Shown here: in pieces, positions 50,652 to 59,492 of the stretch
Layout: every line of letters begins with the position of its first letter
How positions within the stretch are numbered: the first letter of the stretch is position 1
Assembly: GCA_021325335.1 (NCBI GenBank)
Contig: JAJPHJ010000010.1
Span: 1 to 59,915 of the forward strand
DNA from: Pseudomonadota bacterium
Lineage (GTDB): Bacteria; Vulcanimicrobiota; Vulcanimicrobiia; Eremiobacterales; Eremiobacteraceae
DNA: 59,915 nt
Direction of reading: 5' to 3'
Position numbers and translations under genes: made by a program
Notes under the pieces: generated by a model
What the model was told of the DNA's origin: nothing
The model's input: only the letters and a program-made list of their open reading frames with translations
Databases searched by the model: none

Positions 50652-53138
50652 ATGTCCATGTGGGAACCGTTCACCGAGCGCGCGCGCCGGTCCATCGTGC
50701 TGGCACAAGAAGAAGCGCAGCGGCTTGGGAACAACTACATCGGGACAGAGCACATCCTGCTCGGCATCATCAGCGAAGGCGAGAGCCTTGCCGCCAAAGT
50801 GTTGGAAACTTTAGGAGTCAACCTGGCGAAGGTCCGCGCTGAAGTTGAAGCGATCGTCGGCCGGGGCGGTCAGACCGTCCAGCAAGAGATGGTGTTCACC
50901 CCGCGCGCCAAACGCGTCATCGAGCTGGCTTTCGAAGAAGCGCGCCAGCTCAACCATAACTACATCGGTACCGAGCACCTGCTGCTCGGCCTGATCCGTG
51001 AAGGCGAAGGCGTCGCCGCTCGCGTCCTCACCAACCTCGGCGTGGACCCGGCCAAGGTCCGCGTCCAGACCACGTCGCTGCTCGGAGCCGAGTCACAGCC
51101 ACAGACGGCCTCCAAGGGCAAGAGCAAGACCCCGACGCTCGATGCCTACGGCCGCGATCTCACGCAGCTCGCCCGCGAGGGCAAGCTCGACCCGGTCATC
51201 GGGCGCAACACCGAGATCGAGCGCGTCATCCAGATCCTCTCGCGCCGAACGAAGAACAACCCCGCGCTCATCGGCGAGCCGGGCGTGGGCAAGACGGCCA
51301 TCGCCGAAGGCCTCGCCCAGCGCGTCATCAGCGGCGACGTGCCCGAACCGCTGCGCGACAAGCGGGTCATCACCCTCGACCTCGCGGGCCTCGTGGCCGG
51401 GACGAAGTACCGTGGCGAGTTCGAAGAGCGCATGAAGCGCGTCATGGACGAGATCCGCGCGGCTGCGGGCGAGATCATCCTCTTCATCGACGAGCTGCAC
51501 ACGCTCGTCGGCGCCGGCGCGGCAGAAGGCGCGATCGACGCGAGCAACATCATCAAACCAGCACTCGCGCGCGGTGAGCTCCAATGCATCGGCGCGACGA
51601 CCCTGAACGAATTCCGCAAGCACATCGAAAAAGACTCGGCGCTCGAACGGCGCTTCCAATCCATCATGGTGGGCGAGCCATCGGTCGAAGAGACGATCGA
51701 GATCCTCAAGGGCTTGCGGGATCGGTACGAAGCGCATCACCGCGTGAAGATCTCCGACGAGGCTCTGGACGCGGCGGCGCGGCTGTCCGATCGCTACATC
51801 ACGGATCGCTTCCTTCCGGACAAAGCGGTGGACCTCATGGATGAGGCCGCCTCGCGCGTACGCCTGCAATCCACGTCGCTGCCGCCGGAGATCCGCGAAG
51901 TCGAAAACGAGATCCGCAAGGTACGCGCGGAAAAAGAGGCGGTCATCAAGGCGCAGGAGTTCGAAAAAGCGGCGCAGATCCGGGATCGCGAGGAGAAGCT
52001 GCGCGCCCGCAAGACCCAGATGGAGGAAGCCTGGCGCGAGACCCGCACCGTGAAGGGTTCGACCACGAACACGGTCGGCCCGGAGGAGATCGCCCACATC
52101 GTCTCCACCTGGACCCGCATCCCCGTGAGCAAGCTCAAAGAAGAAGAGACGATGAAGCTGCTCAACATGGAGGAGGCGCTACACAAGCGCATCGTCGGAC
52201 AAGACGAGGCGATCAAGGTCATCACGCGAGCCATCCGTCGCGCAAGGGCAGGGCTCAAGAGTCCCATGCGCCCGATCGGTTCGTTCATCTTCCTCGGACC
52301 GACCGGCGTCGGCAAGACCGAGCTCGCGCGCACGCTCGCCGAGTTCCTCTTCGACGACGTCGACGCCATGGTGCGCATCGACATGTCGGAGTATATGGAG
52401 AAGTATTCCGTCTCGCGGCTCGTCGGAGCGCCGCCTGGCTATGTCGGCTACGAAGAGGGCGGACAGCTCACCGAAGCGGTGCGACGCAGGCCGTACGCGG
52501 TCGTACTGCTCGACGAGATCGAAAAGGCGCATCCCGACGTGTTCAACCTGCTGCTGCAAGTGCTCGAAGACGGACGCCTCACGGATTCGCAAGGCCGTGT
52601 GGTGGACTTCAAACACAGCCTCATCATCATGACGAGCAACGTTGGCACGACCGGCCTCATGAAGTCGGCCGAGATCGGATTCCGTCCCATCAAGGAAGAG
52701 GGTTCGACGACCATCCGTTACGAGCGGATGAAGAACAAGATCTTGGAGGAGGTCAAGCACCTCTTCCGGCCCGAGTTTCTCAACCGCATCGACGAAGTGG
52801 TCGTGTTCCACTCGCTCGAGCTCCACGAGATCAAGCAGATCGTCGCGCTCGAACTGGCCAAGGTGGTCAAGGAGCTGGAGAACCAGCGCGTGACCCTCGA
52901 AGCCACCGAAGCCGCCAAGGAGCTCATCGCCAAGGAAGGGTGGGACCCGCAGTTCGGTGCGCGCCCGCTGCGACGTGCCATCCAGCGGCTGGTCGAGGAT
53001 CCCTTGTCGGAAGAACTCTTACGGGGCAGCTTCAAGGTAGGCGACCACATCCAGTTAGACGTCGAGGACGGAAAAGCGGTCTTCCGCAAGATCGGCGAGC
53101 CGCTCAAACCGCCCGCTCCGCAACCAACCGGGTCGTAG
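50652..53138 (+). CDS. clpC: AAA+ unfoldase ClpC
   Basis: 828 residues; AAGGAGTC precedes the ATG. Two N-terminal Clp repeats ([39 protein letters not shown]), AAA1 with Walker [14 protein letters not shown] (~208), a UVR-type middle region ([20 protein letters not shown]), and AAA2 with [13 protein letters not shown] (~548). The C-terminal domain ends [24 protein letters not shown]. ClpC unfolds proteins for ClpP. The usual Firmicutes partners ctsR, mcsA and mcsB are not adjacent and no CIRCE or CtsR box was seen upstream. Several hairpins and palindromic repeats fill its leader. A terminator follows. Confidence 0.96.
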   Translation: MSMWEPFTERARRSIVLAQEEAQRLGNNYIGTEHILLGIISEGESLAAKVLETLGVNLAKVRAEVEAIVGRGGQTVQQEMVFTPRAKRVIELAFEEARQLNHNYIGTEHLLLGLIREGEGVAARVLTNLGVDPAKVRVQTTSLLGAESQPQTASKGKSKTPTLDAYGRDLTQLAREGKLDPVIGRNTEIERVIQILSRRTKNNPALIGEPGVGKTAIAEGLAQRVISGDVPEPLRDKRVITLDLAGLVAGTKYRGEFEERMKRVMDEIRAAAGEIILFIDELHTLVGAGAAEGAIDASNIIKPALARGELQCIGATTLNEFRKHIEKDSALERRFQSIMVGEPSVEETIEILKGLRDRYEAHHRVKISDEALDAAARLSDRYITDRFLPDKAVDLMDEAASRVRLQSTSLPPEIREVENEIRKVRAEKEAVIKAQEFEKAAQIRDREEKLRARKTQMEEAWRETRTVKGSTTNTVGPEEIAHIVSTWTRIPVSKLKEEETMKLLNMEEALHKRIVGQDEAIKVITRAIRRARAGLKSPMRPIGSFIFLGPTGVGKTELARTLAEFLFDDVDAMVRIDMSEYMEKYSVSRLVGAPPGYVGYEEGGQLTEAVRRRPYAVVLLDEIEKAHPDVFNLLLQVLEDGRLTDSQGRVVDFKHSLIIMTSNVGTTGLMKSAEIGFRPIKEEGSTTIRYERMKNKILEEVKHLFRPEFLNRIDEVVVFHSLELHEIKQIVALELAKVVKELENQRVTLEATEAAKELIAKEGWDPQFGARPLRRAIQRLVEDPLSEELLRGSFKVGDHIQLDVEDGKAVFRKIGEPLKPPAPQPTGS

Positions 53139-53167
53139 CGCGTCTGCATGCGGCCATGGACAAGAAT

Positions 53168-53197
53168 GGGCGGCTCGTCGAGCCGCCCTTCTTTTTC
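53168..53197 (+). terminator. Rho-independent terminator after clpC
   Basis: GGGCGGCTC (53168-53176), loop GTC, GAGCCGCCC (53180-53188), then TTCTTTTTC. It separates clpC from the partner-switching operon. Confidence 0.92.
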
Positions 53198-53276
53198 TGC
53201 AGGTGTAAGACCAGACGCCGCGGGGTAAGAAGTATTGAAGGGGACGTCAAAGTTCGTTCAAGGACGGACGAAGTCT

Positions 53277-55709
53277 ATGCGCATGTCGTATTTGCTGGGC
53301 CGGTTCGTTCGGGGTGAAATCTCAGCCCCGCTCAAATTTGGCTTGCTCGCGCTCTGCGCGGTGCTCATCGCCCTCACCGCGGTGCTCAACACCGACTATC
53401 CGCTCCTTCGTCTGAGCGTCTTGGCCTTGGTGTACATCATCGCCATCGATACGATCACGGGCTTTGCCTGGGGCGTGGCGGCAGCCATCATCAGCGCGCT
53501 CGTTTTCAGCGCCGCAGAATGGTTTAGCCCGCAGCCGGCGCTCCATGACTTCGCAATTTCTGATTTCTTCTCGCGGGTCGTCGCCTTCCTCATCGTCGTA
53601 GGCCTTGTGGAAGTCGTCCGGCGTCAGGGCTGGGCCTTAAGGGATGTCCAGCTGCGGGACCACGCCCTCGAGCTGTCTCGTTTGCAAGGCCAGCTCGCGG
53701 AGAATGACGCGCGCTTCCAGGCCGTCAGCGAGTCGATCCCCTTCGGTGTGTGGCATTGCAACGCCGAAGGCCGCGTGGTCTACATGAGCCGATCATTTCT
53801 CGACATGCTCGGGATGACGCTCGCCGACGTGCGCGCGGGCGGCTGGTTCGATCGCGTGCTCCCCGAAGACGCCGAACGCATCCGCGACGCCTGGCGCAAC
53901 CGCGAGCAATGGGGCGAGATGTGGGAGGATGAGTATCGCATCCTCGGGGCAGACGGTAAGATCTACTCGATCCTGTGCCGGGGAAGCGTGGTGCGCAACG
54001 AAGCAGGGGAGCGCATCGGCTGGACCGGCGTCAATTTGGATCTCACCGAACGCAGCATGGCGCGAGAACAGCTGCGTTTTTTGGTGGATGCGGGGCGCAC
54101 GCTCTCGCTCTCGCTCGACCCGATATCGGTCTTGGAGCGGATCGGGCAACTCGTCGTGCCGCGGATGTCCGACTGGTGCGCGATCGAAATAGCCAACGAG
54201 GGAGAGCTCCAGACGGTGGTGTTGCGTCACAAGAATCCAGACAAGCTCGACATCGTCCGCGAGCTGCGAGGCTATCCTCCGAACACGGAAACCGGCACCG
54301 CTCGCGTGCTGCGCACCGGGCAGTCCGAGCTCTACGAGGTCATCAGCAACGACCTTTTGGCGGCGGCGGGCGCGGCGCACGGGGAGCGCTATATGGAGCT
54401 CTTGGATCAGCTCGGCATGCGCTCGGCGATGGTGGTGCCGCTGCAGGCGCGCGACAAGATCCTCGGCACGATGACCTTCGTCCAGTCGGAATCGAACCGT
54501 TCCTTTAACGCAGATGACGTGCGATTTGCGGAGATGCTCGCGGCTCGCACCGCGCTCGCCTACGACAACGCGCGCAATTACGCCAAAGAACAACGCGTCG
54601 CCGACACCTTTCAACGCGCCTCGCTGCCGGTCAACCTGCCGCGCATTCCCGGCATCCGGCTGCGCGCGACCTACCTCTCCGGCGCCAAGGAGGCGGAAAT
54701 CGGCGGCGACTGGTACGACGCGTTTTTGTTGCCGAGCGGCGAGCTCGCGCTTTCTATAGGCGACGTGGCGGGCAAAGGTCTCAGCGCTGCGGTATCCATG
54801 GTGAGCGCACGGCAAGCTTTGCGTGGAGTGGCGCTCGAGGGCGCCTCACCCGGACAGGTGCTCAGCCGGGTCAACCAGCGCCTGACCTACGAAGGCAGCG
54901 GTATGGTCACGGCGCTCTTCGGCGTGCTCGACCCTGTCTCGTTACAGTTCCGCTTTGCCTGTGCCGGGCATCCACCGCCGCTACTCGCCCGCCCCCCGGG
55001 TGACGTGCAAAGAGTTTCAAACAAGGGTCTCCCGCTCGGGCTCTTCGCCGACCAGCAATACGAAGAGATCTCCGTCACGCTGGAGGCAGGAGCGATGCTG
55101 GTCCTCTACACCGACGGGCTCATCGAGTTCGACCACAACGTGAGCGCAGGCGAGAAGATATTGGAGCGCGCGGTGTCGGCCGAGGTCGCGACCCAGTCCC
55201 CCAATCCGGCCGAAGCCATCGCGCGCCGCGTCATCCTCGGATCGCCGAGCGACGACGTCGCCATCCTCACGGTCTCCGTCGCGCCCGCGCCGATGGAAGC
55301 GCTCGACTTGGTGGTGACGGCCGATCCGAGCTGCGCCCGGGTGCTGCGCCAAAGCCTGCGACGTTTCGCGCTCGGCGTCGGCATGGATGACACCCGTACG
55401 ACCGATCTCTTGGTGTCCTGCGGCGAAGCGATCAGCAACGTCATCGAGCACGCCTACGGCATCGGCGAAGGACCGCTCATGGTCCACGCCGTCCGCAATG
55501 ACGAAGAAGTGCTCATCTCGGTGAGCGACCATGGGAACTGGCGACCGCCGCGCGACGACGGAGGCGGCCGAGGGTTGCCGCTCATGCGGGCCCTGACAGA
55601 CAGGGTCGAGGTGGAACCAAACGAAAAGGGCACCACCGTTCACTTGCACATGTCGCTAGCAGGCTCCGTACGTGACCGATCAAGCAACCTTTCGACAAGA
55701 AGCCATTAA
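53277..55709 (+). CDS. Membrane PAS-GAF sensor with PP2C (RsbU/SpoIIE) phosphatase fused to RsbW-type kinase domain
   Basis: About 810 residues from ATG 53277. Order: three to four membrane helices (~15-105), a short coiled coil, PAS (~128-255, VSESIPFGVWHCNAEGRVVYMS), GAF (~260-435), PP2C/SpoIIE phosphatase (~445-640, with EIGGDWYDAF, GDVAGKGLSAA, LYTDGLIE and SDDVAIL metal/active residues) and HATPase_c_2 (~655-795, CGEAISNVIEHAYG, SDHGNWRPP, GRGLPLM). It both dephosphorylates and may phosphorylate a STAS antagonist, joining opposed activities in one chain. The STAS gene overlaps its end by 38 bases. It heads the operon that runs to the phosphofructokinase. Confidence 0.9.
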   Translation: MRMSYLLGRFVRGEISAPLKFGLLALCAVLIALTAVLNTDYPLLRLSVLALVYIIAIDTITGFAWGVAAAIISALVFSAAEWFSPQPALHDFAISDFFSRVVAFLIVVGLVEVVRRQGWALRDVQLRDHALELSRLQGQLAENDARFQAVSESIPFGVWHCNAEGRVVYMSRSFLDMLGMTLADVRAGGWFDRVLPEDAERIRDAWRNREQWGEMWEDEYRILGADGKIYSILCRGSVVRNEAGERIGWTGVNLDLTERSMAREQLRFLVDAGRTLSLSLDPISVLERIGQLVVPRMSDWCAIEIANEGELQTVVLRHKNPDKLDIVRELRGYPPNTETGTARVLRTGQSELYEVISNDLLAAAGAAHGERYMELLDQLGMRSAMVVPLQARDKILGTMTFVQSESNRSFNADDVRFAEMLAARTALAYDNARNYAKEQRVADTFQRASLPVNLPRIPGIRLRATYLSGAKEAEIGGDWYDAFLLPSGELALSIGDVAGKGLSAAVSMVSARQALRGVALEGASPGQVLSRVNQRLTYEGSGMVTALFGVLDPVSLQFRFACAGHPPPLLARPPGDVQRVSNKGLPLGLFADQQYEEISVTLEAGAMLVLYTDGLIEFDHNVSAGEKILERAVSAEVATQSPNPAEAIARRVILGSPSDDVAILTVSVAPAPMEALDLVVTADPSCARVLRQSLRRFALGVGMDDTRTTDLLVSCGEAISNVIEHAYGIGEGPLMVHAVRNDEEVLISVSDHGNWRPPRDDGGGRGLPLMRALTDRVEVEPNEKGTTVHLHMSLAGSVRDRSSNLSTRSH

Positions 55710-56022
55710 AGGCGTGCCGCTCGTCGTCGCGAGCGGGGAAATCGATCTTTCAAACGTCGACCAGTTCAAATCGTTCGTGCGCGAGGTGGCCGCAAATGAG
55801 AGCGGGCCGCTCGTCATCTCGCTAGGCGGCCTTTCATATCTCGACAGCCACATGCTCGAAGCATTGGTCGACACCGCCCGGCGGCTGCGCACGAACCGGC
55901 GCAGGCTCTTGGTGTCGGCGCCGACGGAGAGCCCTGCGGGTCACATCTTGCGGCTCACCGGGATCGAGCTCGCGATCGAAGTGTTCGAAAGCGACGAAGC
56001 GGCAATCGACAGCCTCGGATAA
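55672..56022 (+). CDS. STAS-domain anti-sigma factor antagonist
   Basis: 116 residues, GTG start inside the preceding gene. The STAS fold shows VPLVVASGEIDLSNVDQFKSFV, LVISLGGLSYLDSHMLEALV and LRLTGIELAIEVF. The phospho-Ser lies in LDSHM. Canonical antagonists read DSSGL or DSTGL, so the Ser is kept but the following Ser/Thr-Gly is replaced by His-Met. It would be the substrate of the fused phosphatase/kinase upstream, and perhaps of the RsbW-like protein at 58891. The next gene starts 6 bases after its stop. Confidence 0.88.
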   Translation: MTDQATFRQEAIKGVPLVVASGEIDLSNVDQFKSFVREVAANESGPLVISLGGLSYLDSHMLEALVDTARRLRTNRRRLLVSAPTESPAGHILRLTGIELAIEVFESDEAAIDSLG

Positions 56023-56028
56023 CGATAC

Positions 56029-56604
56029 ATGACGGTCGAGCTCCTCACCGCCATCGCTTCTGTCGGCACGCTTGTCGTCATCACCGCGGGATCCATCGCG
56101 GCGTTCGTCCAGCTGCGTCATTTGCGCAAGGGCAATCAGCTCTCCGGATTGCTCTCGGTGTTGGAGTTATTCCAACAGCCCCACTTCCACGAGCTCATCA
56201 ATTTCGTGCGCTCGGAGCTGCCGGAACGGATGAAAGACGATGCCTTCCGCGCTAGCCTCAAGCAGCTACCGGTCGACCGCCGCATCCACCCCGAACTTCA
56301 CGTCGCGGACCTGTACGAGGAGATCGGCTCGTACGTGCGCGCCGGGCTCATCGATGAGGATATGTTCTTGCTCGGTCACTGGCTGAACGTGCTGCTATAC
56401 TGGTCGCTCTTGGAGCCGTGCATGGAGATCGTGCGCCGTCATTCCCCTCATACGTTTGAGAACTTCGAGTTCCTCGCGGCTCGCGCGCTCATCTGGCGGG
56501 CGCGGCATCCGCAAGGCAACTATCCAGCGACGCTGCCCCGGGTGAGCGGTGACGCGCGCGCGGCTATCGTGCGCACGCCGGCCCGCGAAGAAGGTTGGGC
56601 ATGA
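56029..56604 (+). CDS. Membrane-anchored helical protein, DUF4760-like, paralog 1 of 3
   Basis: 191 residues. An N-terminal membrane helix (LTAIASVGTLVVITAGSIAAFV) leads into the shared QLRHLRKGNQLSGLLSVLELFQQP motif. A helical cytoplasmic domain follows, with HPELHVADLYEEIGSYVRAGLIDEDMFL and a closing block (HTFENFEFLAARALIWRARHPQGNYP). The following two genes are clear paralogs with the same layout. The function is not known. It is 6 bases after the STAS gene and coupled to paralog 2 by ATGA, so it belongs to the partner-switching operon. Confidence 0.75.
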   Translation: MTVELLTAIASVGTLVVITAGSIAAFVQLRHLRKGNQLSGLLSVLELFQQPHFHELINFVRSELPERMKDDAFRASLKQLPVDRRIHPELHVADLYEEIGSYVRAGLIDEDMFLLGHWLNVLLYWSLLEPCMEIVRRHSPHTFENFEFLAARALIWRARHPQGNYPATLPRVSGDARAAIVRTPAREEGWA

Positions 56605-57164
56605 ACTGGGAGGAGATCTCGGCGATCTCAACCTTCATCACGATGATCGTCATCGCGGCGTCGGCCATCGCTGCGGTCGTCCAACTACGGCACATGCGCG
56701 CGAGCAACGCCATTACCGGTTTTTTAGGGTTCATGGACAAGTGGTCGAGTCCCGAAGCGCGCGAGATCGCGAACTACGTGTTCGGCGAAGCGATGCAGCG
56801 CAAGCTTGCGGATCCTGCATATCGCGAGGAGCTCCTCACCGCGCCGCTGGTCGACCGCCTCCGTCACCCTGAATTCCAGTACCTCGACTTTTGGGAGTCG
56901 ATCGGCGGCTTCCTGAAGCTCGGCTATTTCGCCGAAGACGTCGTCATGGAGTCCGGTGGCCCCGTCGCGCTGCGGGCCTGGGGCGTCCTTATGCCCGTCA
57001 TCGCCATCCGCCGGCGAGTGGGCGGGCAGACCCTCTATGACAATTTCGAATATCTCGTCTCGCGCGCCATCATGTGGGAGAACAAACATCCCGAAGGCGT
57101 CTTCCCCCACAACACGCCGCACCTTTCGGTGAAGGATCCCGGCGCGGCCGGGAACTCCTCGTGA
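56601..57164 (+). CDS. Membrane-anchored helical protein, DUF4760-like, paralog 2 of 3
   Basis: About 187 residues from ATG 56601, overlapping the previous stop (ATGA). N-terminal helix ISTFITMIVIAASAIAAVV, shared motif QLRHMRASNAITGFLGFMDKW, then HPEFQYLDFWESIGGFLKLGYFAEDVV and the closing block QTLYDNFEYLVSRAIMWENKHPEGVFP. The final HPEG-x-(Y/F)-P matches its neighbours. No catalytic motif is seen. Its stop overlaps the start of paralog 3 (GTGA). Confidence 0.75.
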   Translation: MNWEEISAISTFITMIVIAASAIAAVVQLRHMRASNAITGFLGFMDKWSSPEAREIANYVFGEAMQRKLADPAYREELLTAPLVDRLRHPEFQYLDFWESIGGFLKLGYFAEDVVMESGGPVALRAWGVLMPVIAIRRRVGGQTLYDNFEYLVSRAIMWENKHPEGVFPHNTPHLSVKDPGAAGNSS

Positions 57165-57727
57165 GCGACGTCAGCCTGAGCACGATCTTCGCGGGCGCGA
57201 CGTTCGTCGTGATCGCGGCGACCGCCATCGCTGCAGTGGTTCAGCTGCGGCACCTGCGTGCGAGCAACCAGCTCAACGCGATGCTCACCATCATGGAACT
57301 GTGGAACGAGCCCGCCTTGCAGGATCAGATCGCGTACGTCCGCGGCGACCTGCAGCGCAAGATCAAGGATGGGGGGTACGTCGCAGACCTGCAATTGGAA
57401 ATCGCCAAGGGTCCGGTCACCCGTTCAGGCCATCCGGAATTCTTCGTGCTCGATCTTTGGGAACAAGTCGGCGCGTTCATGAAGTATGGCCTCATCGACG
57501 AGGCTCCGCTGCTCGATATCGTCGCCCCGCAAGTCCTCGGAACGTGGAGCCAGCTGGAACCTATCGTCGCCTGCCTGCGCGAGCGCTTTGGCGCATCCGC
57601 CTTCGAAAACGTCGAATACGCCGCAGTGCGCTCGAGATTGTGGCTCGACCGTCACCCTGAGGGGACCTATCCGAGAGGCACCCCGCGGATGCGTGAAGTG
57701 CTCGCCAGGAGGGCGGTGGAGCGATGA
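57161..57727 (+). CDS. Membrane-anchored helical protein, DUF4760-like, paralog 3 of 3
   Basis: 188 residues from GTG 57161. N-terminal helix IFAGATFVVIAATAIAAVV, shared motif QLRHLRASNQLNAMLTIMELW, then HPEFFVLDLWEQVGAFMKYGLIDEAPL and the closing block SAFENVEYAAVRSRLWLDRHPEGTYP. Closest in motif to paralog 2, so the three arose by tandem duplication. Its stop overlaps the phosphofructokinase start (ATGA), so translation is coupled from the STAS region into glycolysis. Confidence 0.75.
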   Translation: MSDVSLSTIFAGATFVVIAATAIAAVVQLRHLRASNQLNAMLTIMELWNEPALQDQIAYVRGDLQRKIKDGGYVADLQLEIAKGPVTRSGHPEFFVLDLWEQVGAFMKYGLIDEAPLLDIVAPQVLGTWSQLEPIVACLRERFGASAFENVEYAAVRSRLWLDRHPEGTYPRGTPRMREVLARRAVER

Positions 57728-58971
57728 GCGAGCGGCGGCTCGGCATTTTGGTCGGTGGAGGCCCAGCGCCCGGCATCAACGGGGTCATCGCCGCGGCGAC
57801 GATCGAGGCCATCAATGAAGGCTGCCGCGTGACCGGCATCTACGACGGTTACCAGTGGTTGGCCCGAGGCGACGCCTCGCACGTGGCCGAGCTCCATATC
57901 GAAGACGTCAGCCGGATCCATTGGCTCGGTGGATCCGTATTGCGGACGTCGCGCACGAACCCGGCGAAAGACGAGCAGTCGCTCGATCACGCAGTGCACA
58001 CGCTGCGCGAGCTCGGCGTGACGGATCTGCTGTGCATCGGCGGTGACGACACCACGTTTGGTGCAGCGCGCATCGCCGAGCGCGCTGCGGGCGCCTTGCG
58101 CGTCGCCACCGTGCCCAAGACGATCGACAACGACCTGCCGCTGCCGGACAACATGCCGACCTTCGGTTTTGAGACTGCGCGCGCGGTCGGCACGAATATC
58201 GTGGAAAGCCTCATGGAGGACGCGCGCACCACGACCCGCTGGTATCTCGTCGTCACCATGGGCAGAAAGTCCGGCGCGCTCGCGCTCGGCATCGCCAAGG
58301 CCGCGGGCGCCACGACGGCCGTCATCCCTGAAGAGTTCCATGGACACGCGGTGCCGCTGCATCTGGTCGCGGATTCACTCGCCGGCAGCATCATCAAACG
58401 TCGCGTGTCCGGTCACGACCACGGCGTCGCGGTCATCGCGGAAGGCGTCGCGGAGAGCCTCGAACCGAACGAACTCGCGTCGATGTCGAGCGCGGCCAAG
58501 GACGCGTACGGGAACGTCCGGCTCACCGAGGTGGACCTCGGCGACATCATCAAGCGTTCGCTCGGCGAGCGCTTGAACGCGCTCGGTCTGACCACGACCC
58601 TCGTCGTCAAAGACATCGGCTACGAACTGCGCTGCGCCAAACCGGTGGCGTTCGACGTGGAGTATGCGCGCACGCTCGGCTACGGCGCGGTGCGCTACCT
58701 GCTTTCGGGCGGCTCCGGCGCGATGGTCGCGCTGCGCGGCGGAAAGGTCGCGCCGGTGACGTTGTCCGAGATGCTCGACCCGAAAAGCGGGCGGATCAAA
58801 GTGCGTCTGGTGGACACGGGCACCGAGGCATACGAGGTGGGGCGCAAGTACATGATCCGGCTCGAGCCGGCCGACCTGCAAGAGCCGCGCTTATCCCTCC
58901 TCGCGGCGGTGACCCGACTGACCCCTGCCCAATTTCAAGAGCGCTTTCAGCCGGTCGTGGACGGCGCCTAA
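57724..58971 (+). CDS. 6-phosphofructokinase, PPi-dependent type by active-site residues
   Basis: 415 residues. GILVGGGPAPGINGVI opens the PFK fold. The nucleotide/phosphate site reads CIGGDDTTFGAA (GGDDT ~106-110) and PKTIDND (~131-137). ATP enzymes have GGDGS/T and PGTIDND; Asp and Lys at these two points mark PPi-dependent PFK. Also present: FGFETARAVGTNIVESL, VVTMGRKSGALALG and IPEE. It converts fructose-6-phosphate and PPi to fructose-1,6-bisphosphate reversibly. It is the last gene of the partner-switching operon (ATGA overlap). Its 3' end overlaps a convergent gene by 81 bases. Confidence 0.92.
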   Translation: MSERRLGILVGGGPAPGINGVIAAATIEAINEGCRVTGIYDGYQWLARGDASHVAELHIEDVSRIHWLGGSVLRTSRTNPAKDEQSLDHAVHTLRELGVTDLLCIGGDDTTFGAARIAERAAGALRVATVPKTIDNDLPLPDNMPTFGFETARAVGTNIVESLMEDARTTTRWYLVVTMGRKSGALALGIAKAAGATTAVIPEEFHGHAVPLHLVADSLAGSIIKRRVSGHDHGVAVIAEGVAESLEPNELASMSSAAKDAYGNVRLTEVDLGDIIKRSLGERLNALGLTTTLVVKDIGYELRCAKPVAFDVEYARTLGYGAVRYLLSGGSGAMVALRGGKVAPVTLSEMLDPKSGRIKVRLVDTGTEAYEVGRKYMIRLEPADLQEPRLSLLAAVTRLTPAQFQERFQPVVDGA

Positions 58972-59427
58972 TCCGGTCTTGGGCGCCAGCCCGTTGGTGC
59001 TCGCGGATTCGCCGTCGGCAGGGACCCCTCGCAGCGTATATTTGGTCAAGCGCACCGACGTGCCCGAGCGCTTCGTGGTGAAGGAGACGTCGTCCATGAG
59101 CGAGCGCATGATGAAGATACCGAGGCCGCGCGTCGCCAGCGCTTCTGGTTCGCAGCGTTCGCCTTTGCCGCGCGGATCGAAACCCGTGCCTTGGTCCGTG
59201 ACCTCGATGTTGAGCTCACCCTTTTTGTAAGCGCAGAACACGCTGAAAGAACCGGCGGAGACATGGCCGTGCTCTGCTGCGTTGTTGCAGGCCTCGCCGA
59301 CGGCCAGCGTGATGTCCCCGACGTCGAACGGAAGCAGCCCGCAGCCGCGGGCGAACGTCGCCACGTCGTGTCTGGCCTTGGAGACAGAGGAATAATTGCT
59401 GGAATATTGCCGCCGGAAGGTTCTCAT
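58891..59427 (-). CDS. RsbW-type anti-sigma factor serine kinase (HATPase_c_2)
   Basis: About 178 residues from ATG 59427; a GTG at 59457 is possible. GHKL ATPase marks: N-box TLAVGEACNNAAEHGH, G1 VTDQGTGFDPRG and G2 ATRGLGIFIMRSL. No DHp or transmembrane region is present, as in RsbW/SpoIIAB/BtrW anti-sigma kinases. It would phosphorylate a STAS antagonist and bind a sigma factor or other target. It converges on the phosphofructokinase with an 81-base overlap. The nearest STAS protein is at 55672. Confidence 0.88.
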   Translation of the reverse strand: MRTFRRQYSSNYSSVSKARHDVATFARGCGLLPFDVGDITLAVGEACNNAAEHGHVSAGSFSVFCAYKKGELNIEVTDQGTGFDPRGKGERCEPEALATRGLGIFIMRSLMDDVSFTTKRSGTSVRLTKYTLRGVPADGESASTNGLAPKTGLGAVHDRLKALLKLGRGQSGHRREEG

Positions 59428-59492
59428 GGATGAGCCACGCGCGTCCTTCCGTACCACATTCCCAAACCGGCGGGCTCAAAACCTCGACGCAC

